Below are positions 50,778 to 60,600 of a DNA stretch of 64,000 nt, piece after piece. The stretch lies in IMG/VR virus record IMGVR_UViG_3300032053_000039, positions 1 to 64,000 of that record; one strand, written 5' to 3'. Position numbers and translations under genes: made by a program. Within the stretch, counting starts at the first letter, position 1; the number at the start of each line of letters is the position of its first letter. Origin of the DNA: a virus. The notes under the pieces were generated by a model. The model made no database searches and had not been told where the DNA came from. It saw nothing but the letters and a program-made list of their open reading frames with translations.

Positions 50778-50960
50778 GAGTTCCTCTCGAGTTCATATGT
50801 TATATTTTTTATTTTTTCAGGGTTTGGTTTAACAAACATCACATTATAGAGTACTCCTCCTTTAATTTTTATATTTTTAAATTCTAATTTTACAATATCT
50901 AGAGATTCTAACGTATTAAATGATTCTCGAATTTGCTTTTTACTGAAATTTAATAATGAG
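50774..50960 (-). pseudogene. Truncated duplicate of the replication-initiator gene, no start codon
   Basis: The minus frame ending at TGA 50776-50774 (ATGA with the initiator ATG) encodes LLNFSKKQIRESFNTLESLD, then GGVLYNVMFVKPNPEKIKNI. It aligns with the initiator's LTGSSKRQVRDSFETLVRLN and NTMLYNVMFVEPNVERITEI. The frame is open up to 51067 but has no ATG, GTG or TTG; upstream sequence is replaced by the structured element. Probably a 5'-truncated paralog. Confidence 0.6.
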
Positions 50961-50968
50961 GACAGGAT

Positions 50969-51069
50969 AAAATAAAAAACCTCCAGAAAGTACCACCTGT
51001 TTCCAGGTTCTGCTCGGTATTTCTGAAGGTTGAGGGCTATTACACCCTTAGATATGAGCAGAAAAACCT
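50969..51069 (-). promoter_or_regulatory. Structured leader: terminator stem with competing upstream pairing (attenuator/riboswitch candidate)
   Basis: On the minus strand, arm 51030-51016 (ACCTTCAGAAATACC) pairs with 50994-50979 (GGTACTTTCTGGAGGT) over 15 bp with one bulge and one G-U. TTTTTATTTT follows (50978-50969), an intrinsic-terminator layout. Inside is ACCTG-GAAA-CAGGT, a GNRA-loop hairpin (51008-50995). Upstream, TCTGCTC (51062-51056) can pair with GAGCAGA (51015-51009), forming a pseudoknot with, or an alternative to, the terminator. It lies before the initiator operon. Confidence 0.6.
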
Positions 51070-51070
51070 A

Positions 51071-51420
51071 AGAGTACAATAACGATATTACAAATTGTGA
51101 AATTTTATGTTTCTTATTCTTAAATACTAAAATAAGAGCTGTTTCGTCGGAATATTATAGATAGAGCGGTTTTAATTTTGGGTTCGATTCTGTTTTAGTC
51201 ATTATTTAATCTAATATGGTTCATCTATCTATGTTTTATATAGCAGGACGCTATTTTATAATAAATATCTGTCAATAGAATTTTTTTAAGTCCCCTGAAA
51301 AATATTCAGGAATGAACTTAAACTTACCTTTTCAGGTTAAAATTTTAATCAAATTTCATATAATTATATTAAACGCAATTATACATTTAATCAACATTTA
51401 ATAAATACGAGGTTCTTATC
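51071..51420. promoter_or_regulatory. Divergent intergenic control region
   Basis: No gene is seen in about 350 bp between the leftward and rightward arms. TATAAT occurs at 51257-51262 and 51359-51364 on the plus strand, the second 57 bp before the late gene start, each without a good -35. A nested hairpin at 51285-51322 has an inner stem CCTGAA/TTCAGG and an outer stem TTTAAGT/ACTTAAA. The late promoter may need the phage sigma-like factor. Confidence 0.45.
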
Positions 51421-52389
51421 ATGGCAGAAGTAGTGAAAATAAATTCTAAAAAGGGTCTGGTTTCACTTACCCAGAAAGATATAGCCGAAAACGACTTGGC
51501 TTCCTGGTTGAGAACAAACTCTAAAGGTTTCGGTCATTATTCTTTTATTAATCAACAACCCTTTGAAAGGGTAGCAGCAAAACTTTTTGTGGATAAATAT
51601 CCTTCTACACATGTGAAGATAGCAGAAAGTATTGTATGTACAAAAGAAGGAGGTGTTGATGTATTTCTTAAAATCACAGATGATCAATCTCGAGGATTTT
51701 ATAACACTCATCCCACAAAGCTTGTATTCAATAAAGGAAAACAAACCGTTATTGATGATATCACAAAACATGGATCAGAAGAAGGAGTTTTGGATGTTAT
51801 AGAGGATGATGACTTGAAAGAAGACTTCGAAGATAATTCTTCTGATTATGAAGAATCTGCGGATGAGGAATTCTATGGTGAGATTGAAAATTTTCTTAGT
51901 GAAATAAAAAGTCTTTCTGAAGAAGATCTTATTAAAAAAGTATCTCCAGAAGAACTTGAAGAGATAAGTAAAATGTTAGATCTTGATAATAAATCAGAAT
52001 ACGAAGAAGACGAAGATTCTGAAAAGGAAGATTTGAAGGATGAAGATTTGGATGATATAGATATTGATTTAGAAGAAGAGGGAGACGAGAAAGAAGATGA
52101 AGAGGAAGAAGACGATTATGAGTATGAGGACGAAGAGGAGATTGGTGAGGATGAAAACGAGAAGGAAGATGATGATAATGACAACAATGATATCGAATTT
52201 GAGGAAGGCTTTATCGAATCTAAAGGGGATGATGGGATTCTTAAAGAAGTTAATCTCGAGGATTTCTCTGAAGATAAAGGGCCTGAAATAATTGAGATAG
52301 AAGGAAAGATTCCAGAAGAAAAAGGATCAATCGAAAAAGTTCCCTCTGATAAAATTCTCAGAGATTTAATAAAAGAAATTTTGGGGTAA
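51421..52389 (+). CDS. Acidic first gene of the late operon, 322 aa
   Basis: The N-terminal 100 residues are folded (GFGHYSFINQQPFERVAAKL). From about residue 130 the sequence is almost entirely Glu/Asp, with runs such as EEEGDEKEDEEEEDDYEYED, then a short charged C-terminal helix (PSDKILRDLIKEILG). Acidic proteins at the start of head operons often act as DNA mimics, scaffolds or charge spacers; none is shown. SD GAGG 8 nt before ATG. Confidence 0.7.
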   Translation: MAEVVKINSKKGLVSLTQKDIAENDLASWLRTNSKGFGHYSFINQQPFERVAAKLFVDKYPSTHVKIAESIVCTKEGGVDVFLKITDDQSRGFYNTHPTKLVFNKGKQTVIDDITKHGSEEGVLDVIEDDDLKEDFEDNSSDYEESADEEFYGEIENFLSEIKSLSEEDLIKKVSPEELEEISKMLDLDNKSEYEEDEDSEKEDLKDEDLDDIDIDLEEEGDEKEDEEEEDDYEYEDEEEIGEDENEKEDDDNDNNDIEFEEGFIESKGDDGILKEVNLEDFSEDKGPEIIEIEGKIPEEKGSIEKVPSDKILRDLIKEILG

Positions 52390-52393
52390 TATT

Positions 52394-53815
52394 ATGAATT
52401 CTAGGAATGTATTTTCTGAAGTGCAGAATTATTTTAATGATAATGGATTTTTATCGTATTTTCTTGATTTTGTTGAAGGTTCCTTTCCTAAAGCTTTGAG
52501 TTCTTTTAATACAGCTTTTCCTGATATGGGTTCTGAATCAAATATAAAAGCAGGGTTAACTTTATTCTACTATCTTTATTTTAAATCCCCTGAAGTTTTA
52601 AATAAATTACTGGATTTGGATCCAGCCGAGTTTGAAAAAAGAAAAGAATATTACAATAAGCACTATGGAAGATATTTTAATTATTTTAATAGAGAGTATG
52701 GTTCTACTTTAAATCACTCAATATTTTCTAAAATAAAAAAGATTTTAGCAACATTGAGAAATCATTGGGAAAAAAAAGTTAAAGGAGCTAGTTCTAAATA
52801 TACAGACACATCTTCCCTTGAAGAAAAAGAAAATAGATTAAATATGGAACAAGAACTCGGAGCTAATGCCTACAGAGAGTTTTTTTCTAGTTCATTACTT
52901 CCTGTAAATAAAAAAGAAGAGACTGATGAATACTTTGAAGATCAATTGGGAAATAGTCTTAATATAGGGGATGCTTTTTATATTCCTAAAATAAAATATG
53001 CTAACTTAGAGTATATAAAGAAGACTGCGATATTTGATAAATTCTTTAAACAAGATGATCCTAAAAAAACAGTAGAAGAATTATCAGAAGATGCTGCTGA
53101 GCGAGGTCGTCAGGTTTGGGAAGGATATGAATTTCCAAATCAAGAACAAAAAAGTCAGAAAGAAACCCCTAAGGCTGTGGAACCTACAAAGGATTTAAAA
53201 ATTCCTTATCCTTCTCCTTCCTCTAAAAAAGAAGAACCTGAGGATGCAGAAAAGAAAAAATACTTAGAAACTCAGAGTAAAGAACAAGATTATTTAAAAC
53301 ACAATGTTTTTAAAATAATTAAAAAATTTATGAGAAGAGATCCTTTTGGGGATGAGATTGTCTCTTGGGTAGAAGGTATTAATTTTGATCCAGAAACAGG
53401 AAAGGAAAACTACTCTTATAAAATGAAAATTCCTACTTATCTTGTTTCTTCCTACAAAGCAGAATTTCCAACAGAGAAAAAAGATAATAAAAAAATGGAA
53501 GAAAAACCAAGATACCTTATTCCTCCGAGATCTGCTTCTGAAGACATTGACGAAGAAATTTTTATTCATGAAGCTATCTATGCAGCTCTTCTTAATATTA
53601 AAGAGGCTGCAGAAGGAGAATTAACACCATCACAAGCTGTTAGTGAAGGTAAGAAAGAATTTTACGATACTAAGAAAGATAAAAAAGTAATTGTTACTCC
53701 TCAAAGTGGTGTTATTACAGTAACTCCTGAAGGGAGTGGACCGGAAGAGGAAGATGTTTATAAGTCGGATAGTATTGACGCAATAGAAAAAGAAGGGATA
53801 AAACCAATTATTTGA
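52394..53815 (+). CDS. Hypothetical late protein, 473 aa
   Basis: The N-terminal 130 residues are helical and aromatic (FNDNGFLSYFLDFVEGSFPK). The middle has a Pro/Lys/Glu-rich disordered region (KDLKIPYPSPSSKKEEPEDA), and the C-terminal part has a helical domain and an acidic tail. It lies between the acidic protein and the 1,236-residue protein, so a virion or assembly role is likely from context. Not recognised. Confidence 0.65.
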   Translation: MNSRNVFSEVQNYFNDNGFLSYFLDFVEGSFPKALSSFNTAFPDMGSESNIKAGLTLFYYLYFKSPEVLNKLLDLDPAEFEKRKEYYNKHYGRYFNYFNREYGSTLNHSIFSKIKKILATLRNHWEKKVKGASSKYTDTSSLEEKENRLNMEQELGANAYREFFSSSLLPVNKKEETDEYFEDQLGNSLNIGDAFYIPKIKYANLEYIKKTAIFDKFFKQDDPKKTVEELSEDAAERGRQVWEGYEFPNQEQKSQKETPKAVEPTKDLKIPYPSPSSKKEEPEDAEKKKYLETQSKEQDYLKHNVFKIIKKFMRRDPFGDEIVSWVEGINFDPETGKENYSYKMKIPTYLVSSYKAEFPTEKKDNKKMEEKPRYLIPPRSASEDIDEEIFIHEAIYAALLNIKEAAEGELTPSQAVSEGKKEFYDTKKDKKVIVTPQSGVITVTPEGSGPEEEDVYKSDSIDAIEKEGIKPII

Positions 53816-53831
53816 TAGTAGGAGATTAGAA

Positions 53832-56800
53832 ATGTCTCAAATAGATCTTTCCATGTTTGATAGAGAAGAAGATTTGTCTCTTCTTTTAGATGTTCTTAAA
53901 GAAGAATATTTTTTTTATAAGATAAGAAATGCTTCTAATAAAATAGGAAAAATTCCTCAAGAGGAATTTGATTCTATAGTTAATGTTATTGCTGAAGAAT
54001 TTATAAAATTCGCTGCTGAAGAAGACGAAGGCACAGATAAAAAAGGTGAATACTCTTTTTCTTTGTCAGGTTATGATATAAATACCTGGATGGATTATTG
54101 GTTTGGAATTTCTGAAAAAGGAACATCTCTTAAAGATAATGGTGTTTTCTTTTCTACAAGTGAAGAGAGAATAAATAATCTTAGAAACCGGATAGATACT
54201 CTTTCAAAAAGATTTGGATATGAAGTTTCTTCTACAAAAGAACAAAAACCCGTACGGGTTTATGGGAAACAATCTAGAAAGACACCTCCAGATATACAAG
54301 TAGACTCTCCTAAATTTGAAATAAGTGGGGATCCTTTTGAAGGCATTAATGATTTTGCAAGGGATGTTAATACTCTTGCATCCAGTTCTGATAAAAAATA
54401 TTTATCTGAGTTTGTAAAGAAATACAAGGATATTGTTTATAAACAATTTAAAGCAGAGCCTTCTAAACTATTTGGGAAAATTCCTGCTGAAGGAAGAAAA
54501 TCTTATAAAACAGAATTAGTAGGATTACTAAAAGATAATATTGAAAAACTACAAAGTGAATTATATTCTCCGGAAGGAGTTTCTGGAAAGAATGTAGGTT
54601 TTATGTCTTTAACGACAGAGCCTGCAGAAGGCCAAGGTGTTTCAGGACGTTCTGTTGAGAAAGAAACTAAGATTGATCTTAATAAAGCAGAAGTAGAAAG
54701 ATTAGATAGGAACATAGAAATTCTTTATAACGGATTGAATGCGTTGATAGAAGATCAAAAATCTCTTATTCAAGAAAATCAAACATTAAACGAAGCTATA
54801 AAGAATAATGAAATCGATCCTAAATATGACGTTCAGACAAAACTTCAAAGTATTCAATCAAATCTAGATAATACCTCTAAACAAATTAATAGCAAGAAAG
54901 AGGAAATCAGCAAAGCTCAAAGTAATAAAGAAAAAATAATTAGTTATAGAACTAAGAACTTGGAGCATGCTACAGGAGATATTTTATCAACAGAAGAACT
55001 TATAGAAAGATACGAAAGCATTCTTAAAAAATTAATATCGACTGGAAATGATATAACTAAAGAAGATCTTAATGATCCTGAGGTATACAGTTATATTCTT
55101 AGAAGATTAGGTCAAATGGATAAGGATGTTTTTGAAGAATCTCTATTCCCTAAAGAAATGGATAATACTTTTAGTAAATACATTGATGATCTTTCTAGGG
55201 GAAATATTGAGAGTATTCCTGATGATTATTTTGAAAACTTAAAAAATAAAATAGAAGATATTGCTAAAAAAAGGGTGGAGTTTAAGGTAGCAGAGAGAGA
55301 ATCGTCGAAAGCGATTATAGATAGAGTAATAACTGTTACTGAAGGGTTAATCTCTCACTATTTAGCATCAAAACAATATATTGAGGCAAAGAAAGAAGGT
55401 TTTATAAAAGAGTTAACTGAATTCAATTCAGCTGAGTCCGTAAAGAATAAGGCATTTAGTGATATGCATAATTCTTTTCAGGGAATAGATAAACTCATAA
55501 GATCGAGAGAAAGTGGATATACATCCATATATGACAAATTTTATAAAGATGCAGAAAGAAATTTAAATGGGCTTTCTTCTGAGTATAACAGACTAGTAAG
55601 AGCTATACCTAAAGATTTCCCTCAAGAGATTGTTAAGCCGTTTAAGGATAATAATAAAAAGATTACTTTAGCTGTAGAAGATGTTATGAATTTTTATAAC
55701 AGTTATACTCCTGCTGGTGAGGATGAACAAGGAGATATATCTGACAAAGATTTGGACTTCTACAGACGTTTAAATTATAAGAACAGACAAGCAGTAAATA
55801 TTATTGAAGAATCAAAGAATTTGCTAGATGTAATGGAAAAGACTTCAGAAGGGTTAACTAAGGATTATAGAAATGTTTTAAATATTGTTTTAAGATATAT
55901 AAAAACTGCTCCTACTGAGGCATTTACTGTTAAAAATAAAAATGATCTTTCTACAAAGAAAGAAGGAGTAGAAATGATGATGACTGCCCTTAAAAATATG
56001 AAGGGCAATAAACAATTTACAGTAAACTCTTTTATTTCTATGCTCAATTTATTTGATAGTATTGGAGAGTATAAAGGGATAATAAATACTCAAAGTCTTA
56101 TAGACATAGCAAATGCTAAGAGAAAAAGAATAGATGATATTTCGGGAGATATAGAAAAATCAATAAATCCCTTAAGTCAAATAATGAATATTTTCTTTAA
56201 GAAAGACACTCTTGTAAATATGAATAATACTTTAAATACCTCTGTTCAAGATGATGTAAAAAATCTTATAGGGGATAAATCAAATTTTTCTTATTCACAA
56301 GAGAGCATACAGAATTTTATTTTATCAGAGTTTTCTAGTAAGTATAAACTTACTCCAAAAATTATTGAAGATATTCATAATGTTCTACATTTTGATCCTG
56401 TATATTCAGAGTCTATTCAGAATATGTCTGGTGTTGGATTTGATACTTATACCAAAGTACCTCGAAGTCAGATTCCTTCTTCTGAGTGGAATTCTTTATA
56501 TATACTTAATGATTGGAAATCTTTAGTGAATCAATGTATGAGATCTTTAAAGTCTTGTAAGTCTACGGCTGCGGGAACATTTAATCCTGCTCATGCAGAA
56601 TATGCTCCTCAAATAGATTATTCTAAAAAGATGGAAGAATCTAAAAAAACAGATTACATTGCACATCCAGGAAAAAGTACTGAAAAATCAGAGGATATTT
56701 CCAAACTGAGAAGATTTGGAGGAGTAACAGGGACAAGTTCTCTTGCTTTAACATTTTCTGAAAAAACAAGAGATCATCAAAGGCAGCAACTGGTTGATAA

Positions 56801-57542
56801 CTTTGTATTTCTTATGGATGAGTTTGAGAACTATCTTCGTAAAGAGAAGACAGATTTTCCTAAAACAGAGAAATATAAAGATAACCTTTATGTAAACTTA
56901 TTAAACAATGCAGAGGAAGTATTTAGGAGTCTTAAATCTTCTAAAGATCTTAACTTAGGAACTATTGTTGGAAATAAAAATAAATTATTCGATGCAATAG
57001 AAAAAGCAAACACTGCTATCTTAGAAAGAAAAGGTAAAGATTATAAGATAATATCGATGGACGATGTTTCTGAATTGTATAAAGCTGCGGAACTTGTAAA
57101 TTTTGCAGATAAGACTCGTCCCGATAATAAAATAGTTTTTAAATATTTGTATTCTCCGGAAAGTCTTACAGAGGATGAAAGAAAGAAATCTAAAGAGATT
57201 ATTTCTTTTATGACGAATTATTTAGATACTGCACAAAAATCAACTTATAAGCCTTCAAAGCCTGCTAAACTTGAGACGGAAGAGAGATACTTTTCAAATA
57301 ATCCTAATATACCTGTAGAACTTACGGCTCCAGATGCATATGGATGGCCAGGAATATCTATTGTTCGTATTCCTCAGGATTCTAAGTTACGAGAGAAAAA
57401 ACGTATTCCTGGAAGTGTTAATTTCATAGTTACAAAACCAACATCTATGACTGACACAGAGGTAAAGTCTCTTCCTAGAGAGATTCAAGAGAAGTATAAG
57501 CAAATGGTAGATATACTAGGTCATACATATGTTCCTAAGTAA
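53832..57542 (+). CDS. Large helical late protein, 1,236 aa
   Basis: Nearly all helical, with long coiled-coil stretches (for example residues 285-370, NEAIKNNEIDPKYDVQTKLQ) and many Lys/Glu pairs. The C-terminal 60 residues are Pro/Gly-rich (PVELTAPDAYGWPGISIVRI). SD AGGAG. A large coiled-coil protein directly before the portal could be an internal head, scaffolding or ejection protein, but this is context only. Confidence 0.65.
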   Translation: MSQIDLSMFDREEDLSLLLDVLKEEYFFYKIRNASNKIGKIPQEEFDSIVNVIAEEFIKFAAEEDEGTDKKGEYSFSLSGYDINTWMDYWFGISEKGTSLKDNGVFFSTSEERINNLRNRIDTLSKRFGYEVSSTKEQKPVRVYGKQSRKTPPDIQVDSPKFEISGDPFEGINDFARDVNTLASSSDKKYLSEFVKKYKDIVYKQFKAEPSKLFGKIPAEGRKSYKTELVGLLKDNIEKLQSELYSPEGVSGKNVGFMSLTTEPAEGQGVSGRSVEKETKIDLNKAEVERLDRNIEILYNGLNALIEDQKSLIQENQTLNEAIKNNEIDPKYDVQTKLQSIQSNLDNTSKQINSKKEEISKAQSNKEKIISYRTKNLEHATGDILSTEELIERYESILKKLISTGNDITKEDLNDPEVYSYILRRLGQMDKDVFEESLFPKEMDNTFSKYIDDLSRGNIESIPDDYFENLKNKIEDIAKKRVEFKVAERESSKAIIDRVITVTEGLISHYLASKQYIEAKKEGFIKELTEFNSAESVKNKAFSDMHNSFQGIDKLIRSRESGYTSIYDKFYKDAERNLNGLSSEYNRLVRAIPKDFPQEIVKPFKDNNKKITLAVEDVMNFYNSYTPAGEDEQGDISDKDLDFYRRLNYKNRQAVNIIEESKNLLDVMEKTSEGLTKDYRNVLNIVLRYIKTAPTEAFTVKNKNDLSTKKEGVEMMMTALKNMKGNKQFTVNSFISMLNLFDSIGEYKGIINTQSLIDIANAKRKRIDDISGDIEKSINPLSQIMNIFFKKDTLVNMNNTLNTSVQDDVKNLIGDKSNFSYSQESIQNFILSEFSSKYKLTPKIIEDIHNVLHFDPVYSESIQNMSGVGFDTYTKVPRSQIPSSEWNSLYILNDWKSLVNQCMRSLKSCKSTAAGTFNPAHAEYAPQIDYSKKMEESKKTDYIAHPGKSTEKSEDISKLRRFGGVTGTSSLALTFSEKTRDHQRQQLVDNFVFLMDEFENYLRKEKTDFPKTEKYKDNLYVNLLNNAEEVFRSLKSSKDLNLGTIVGNKNKLFDAIEKANTAILERKGKDYKIISMDDVSELYKAAELVNFADKTRPDNKIVFKYLYSPESLTEDERKKSKEIISFMTNYLDTAQKSTYKPSKPAKLETEERYFSNNPNIPVELTAPDAYGWPGISIVRIPQDSKLREKKRIPGSVNFIVTKPTSMTDTEVKSLPREIQEKYKQMVDILGHTYVPK

Positions 57543-57656
57543 TCTAAAAAATAAATAGTGAGTATAAAATCCCGCTCGGCTGTGAAAAGTAGTATCAATA
57601 TATAGAAAGGGTAAATAATAATATTATTTATCTTAACATAATGGGGAGGATAACCC
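57543..57656 (+). promoter_or_regulatory. Portal leader region with AT hairpin
   Basis: A 114-bp gap before the portal holds an AT hairpin (TAAATAAT-AAT-ATTATTTA, around 57612-57630), a TATAAA at 57563, and GGGGAGG just before the GTG start. This may be an internal promoter or processing site. Confidence 0.35.
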
Positions 57657-60600
57657 GTGGCAGATGAACTAAAAAATGAAAATAGTCCTATTTCAGGTTA
57701 TCGAGATAATTTTGATATAATTCTACCAAGAGATGTTCATTCTGCAGCAGTACAAGATGATCGTGGAGATAAGCAGAGTACTTCTTCTTATACAGGAACA
57801 GTAAACACTTCTTCTTTTATGGGAATGCAGTCATCTGCTAATATACTGAGAAATCCTACTCGTAGATTTTATGATCCTGAAATTACTACTACAGCTATCT
57901 ATCTTCCCAAAGATATAAAAAGGAATAATAGATGGTGTCGATGGTTTTATGACCATGATGAAATGATTGGAGCTATTTTGGATGTTCATGCAGAACTTCC
58001 TTATTCTAGAGCAAAGTTACGAGTAGATGATCCTGTTATTCAAAGAGCTATTGATGAGTGCCTTGATAAAACAAATTTCTTTTCAATGCTTCCTTTGATT
58101 GATCTTGAATATATGAAAGTTGGAGAAGTCTTTATTTATACAAACTGGAGTGATTCTCTAGGAATGTGGGATAGTATTGTAATTCACAATCCTGACTTTA
58201 TTGAAGTTAAATATTCACCTTTTGCTGATAGAGATCCCGTATTAGAATTAACTCCAGACGAAGAACTTAGATCTTTGGTTCATTCAAGAAGACCTGAAGA
58301 CCAACAACTTAAAAAACGTCTTCCTCAGGATATTGTGAAAAGAGTACTTACGGGTAGAAATATCATGCTCAGCCCCAGTTGTACCACGCACATAGCTCGG
58401 AGAAGTAACCCTTATGATCTACGAGGTACTTCTATACTGCGCAGATTGTTCAGATTGCTCCAATATGAGGACAAACTTAGGGAAGCGCAGATTACGATTG
58501 CTGATAACTTTATTTACCCGCTGAAGATATTTAAACTTGGTGATGAAAATAAAGGATGGATACCGAATGCAAACCATCAGAAGGCTTTGGCTCAGATGCT
58601 TCAGCAGGCAAACTTTGACCCAAATTTTAGTTTGATATATCATTATGGTCTCAAAGTTGATATAATAACTGTAGCTGATAAGCTTATGAAAATGGATACT
58701 GAGTGGACCGAGATAAATAAAAAGAAATGCATGGCTCTTGGAATCAGTGAAGATTTTTTGATGAAAGGTGAGAATTACGCTTGTTTTACTGAAGGAACAC
58801 AAGTAACAACACCGGATGGTAAAAATAATATAGAGAACATTTCTAAAGATACTTTCGTTATTGATAAAAATGGAACTTCACAGAAGGTACTTGATAATTG
58901 GTGTGAAGGAGTACCTGAAACTTTAGTTAATATTAAATTATGGGGTGGAAAAGAATTTCAATGCACTTCTAATCACAAATGGCCGATATGGGCATGGCCT
59001 AGGAACTGTGCTTGTGGTTGCGGGAAAGAAATTAAGACTGGAAAGATGTATGCTCACTCTGGAGCTCGTATTGGAGGAAGAACTGAAAATAAAGTTATTT
59101 TTAATAAAGTATCTTTTGTAAAATGTTTTGGCCACACGACAGTAGCAGGACTTCCTGAAGGATATGATCCTAATATTACTCTTCAAGCATCTGAAATTAA
59201 AAAATATGATTATTTGATGATTCCCCGAAAGTTTTCTGAAATTAAGACAAACACATCCAGGGAGCAAGCACGATTGTTAGGATACTTCTTGGCTGAGGGT
59301 AACTATTCAAAACATCATACGACAAAGGAATTAACTGGGATTAATTTAACTTTTAATGTTAAAGAAAAAGATACCTTAGTGAAAGATGCTTTAGACCTTT
59401 GTAAAAAGATTGGATTGCCTATTGTTCAAATTGAAGAAAACAATAAAAAGAATACAATACGTTTACGTTCTGCAAATAGATTAGAATTCAAAGATCTTAT
59501 TATATGGTTTAAGAAAAGTGCTGGGGAATACTCTTATGGTAAGAAATTATCTGAAGATATTATGAGATGGCCCCTTTTCTTAAAGGAAGAATTAATTAAG
59601 GGAATATTTAGAGGGGATGGTAGTCAGACATCCAAAGTAGTTATGTATACTACAACATCTGAAGTTTTGGCGTATCAAGTGGAACTTATACTAGCACAGT
59701 TAGGATTTATTGCTAATTGGACAATACAGAATAACAGGATAAGAAATTTAACTAGTGTTTATAAAAGGAGAACAACCTATCGATTAGATTTTCATGGTAA
59801 ATTTGCACTTGATCTGGCTAACTTGGTTTGGGGAGAAGATTCAAAAGTGCTAGATGAAACAGAGAAAAAGTTTCAATGTCAAAAAGCGTGGGTTGATGAT
59901 AATTATGTATACGTTATGGTTAAATCGGTTGAAGTAGTAAAAAATACCAAGAAAGTCTATAATCTTACTGTAGAGAATTCTCATAGTTACTTAGTACATA
60001 ATATAGGAACATTTAATTCTGCCAATGTTGGATTACAAATGGCACTGGCACGATATAAAGCAAAAAGGGATCTTTTTGAAATAAAATTTTTACGAGATAA
60101 ATTTTTAAGAGTAATGGCTGAGAAGAATGGATGGTATCAGAGGGATGCCAGGGAAATAGTAGGTCAGTATCGAGTAACAAGAAAAGGAGAAGAACTTAAC
60201 AAAAGACTTATTCTACCTCAGATAATATGGGATAAGAAATTAGTTCTACGAGATGATCAGCAATATCTTACCTTTTTAAATAATGTTTATTCTAATGGAA
60301 AAGGTCCCGTATCTGTATTAACAATGTTGACAGCAATGGGACTTACTTTAGAGGAAGAATTATCGAATAAAGAAAAGCAGAGAGAGCTGGAAGAAAAATT
60401 TGGAGTAAAATCGATTGCGCCTTTACCTGGAGGGCAAGGAGCTCCATTAGGAGCAATGGCTTCAAAAATAATGGATAGATTAAAGTTCGGTAAGAAGAAA
60501 GAAGCTCGTATGGATGAACCGCCCACATTAAAACCAGATGGAGATTTTGTTACACTGGATAATATAAAAGAATACGGAACTTATACTCAGGAAGATGAAA

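Noticed and set aside
50969-51069. Known riboswitch classes for the leader fold
   Set aside because: No B12 box, SAM, THF, fluoride, preQ1 or c-di-GMP core was found by eye. A covariance search is needed.
51127-51199. tRNA-like sequence: a T-loop-like GGGTTCGATTC with matching 7-bp end pairing (CTAAAAT/GTTTTAG) over 73 nt
   Set aside because: D, anticodon and T stems do not form, so no cloverleaf. Kept as a coincidence in the control region.
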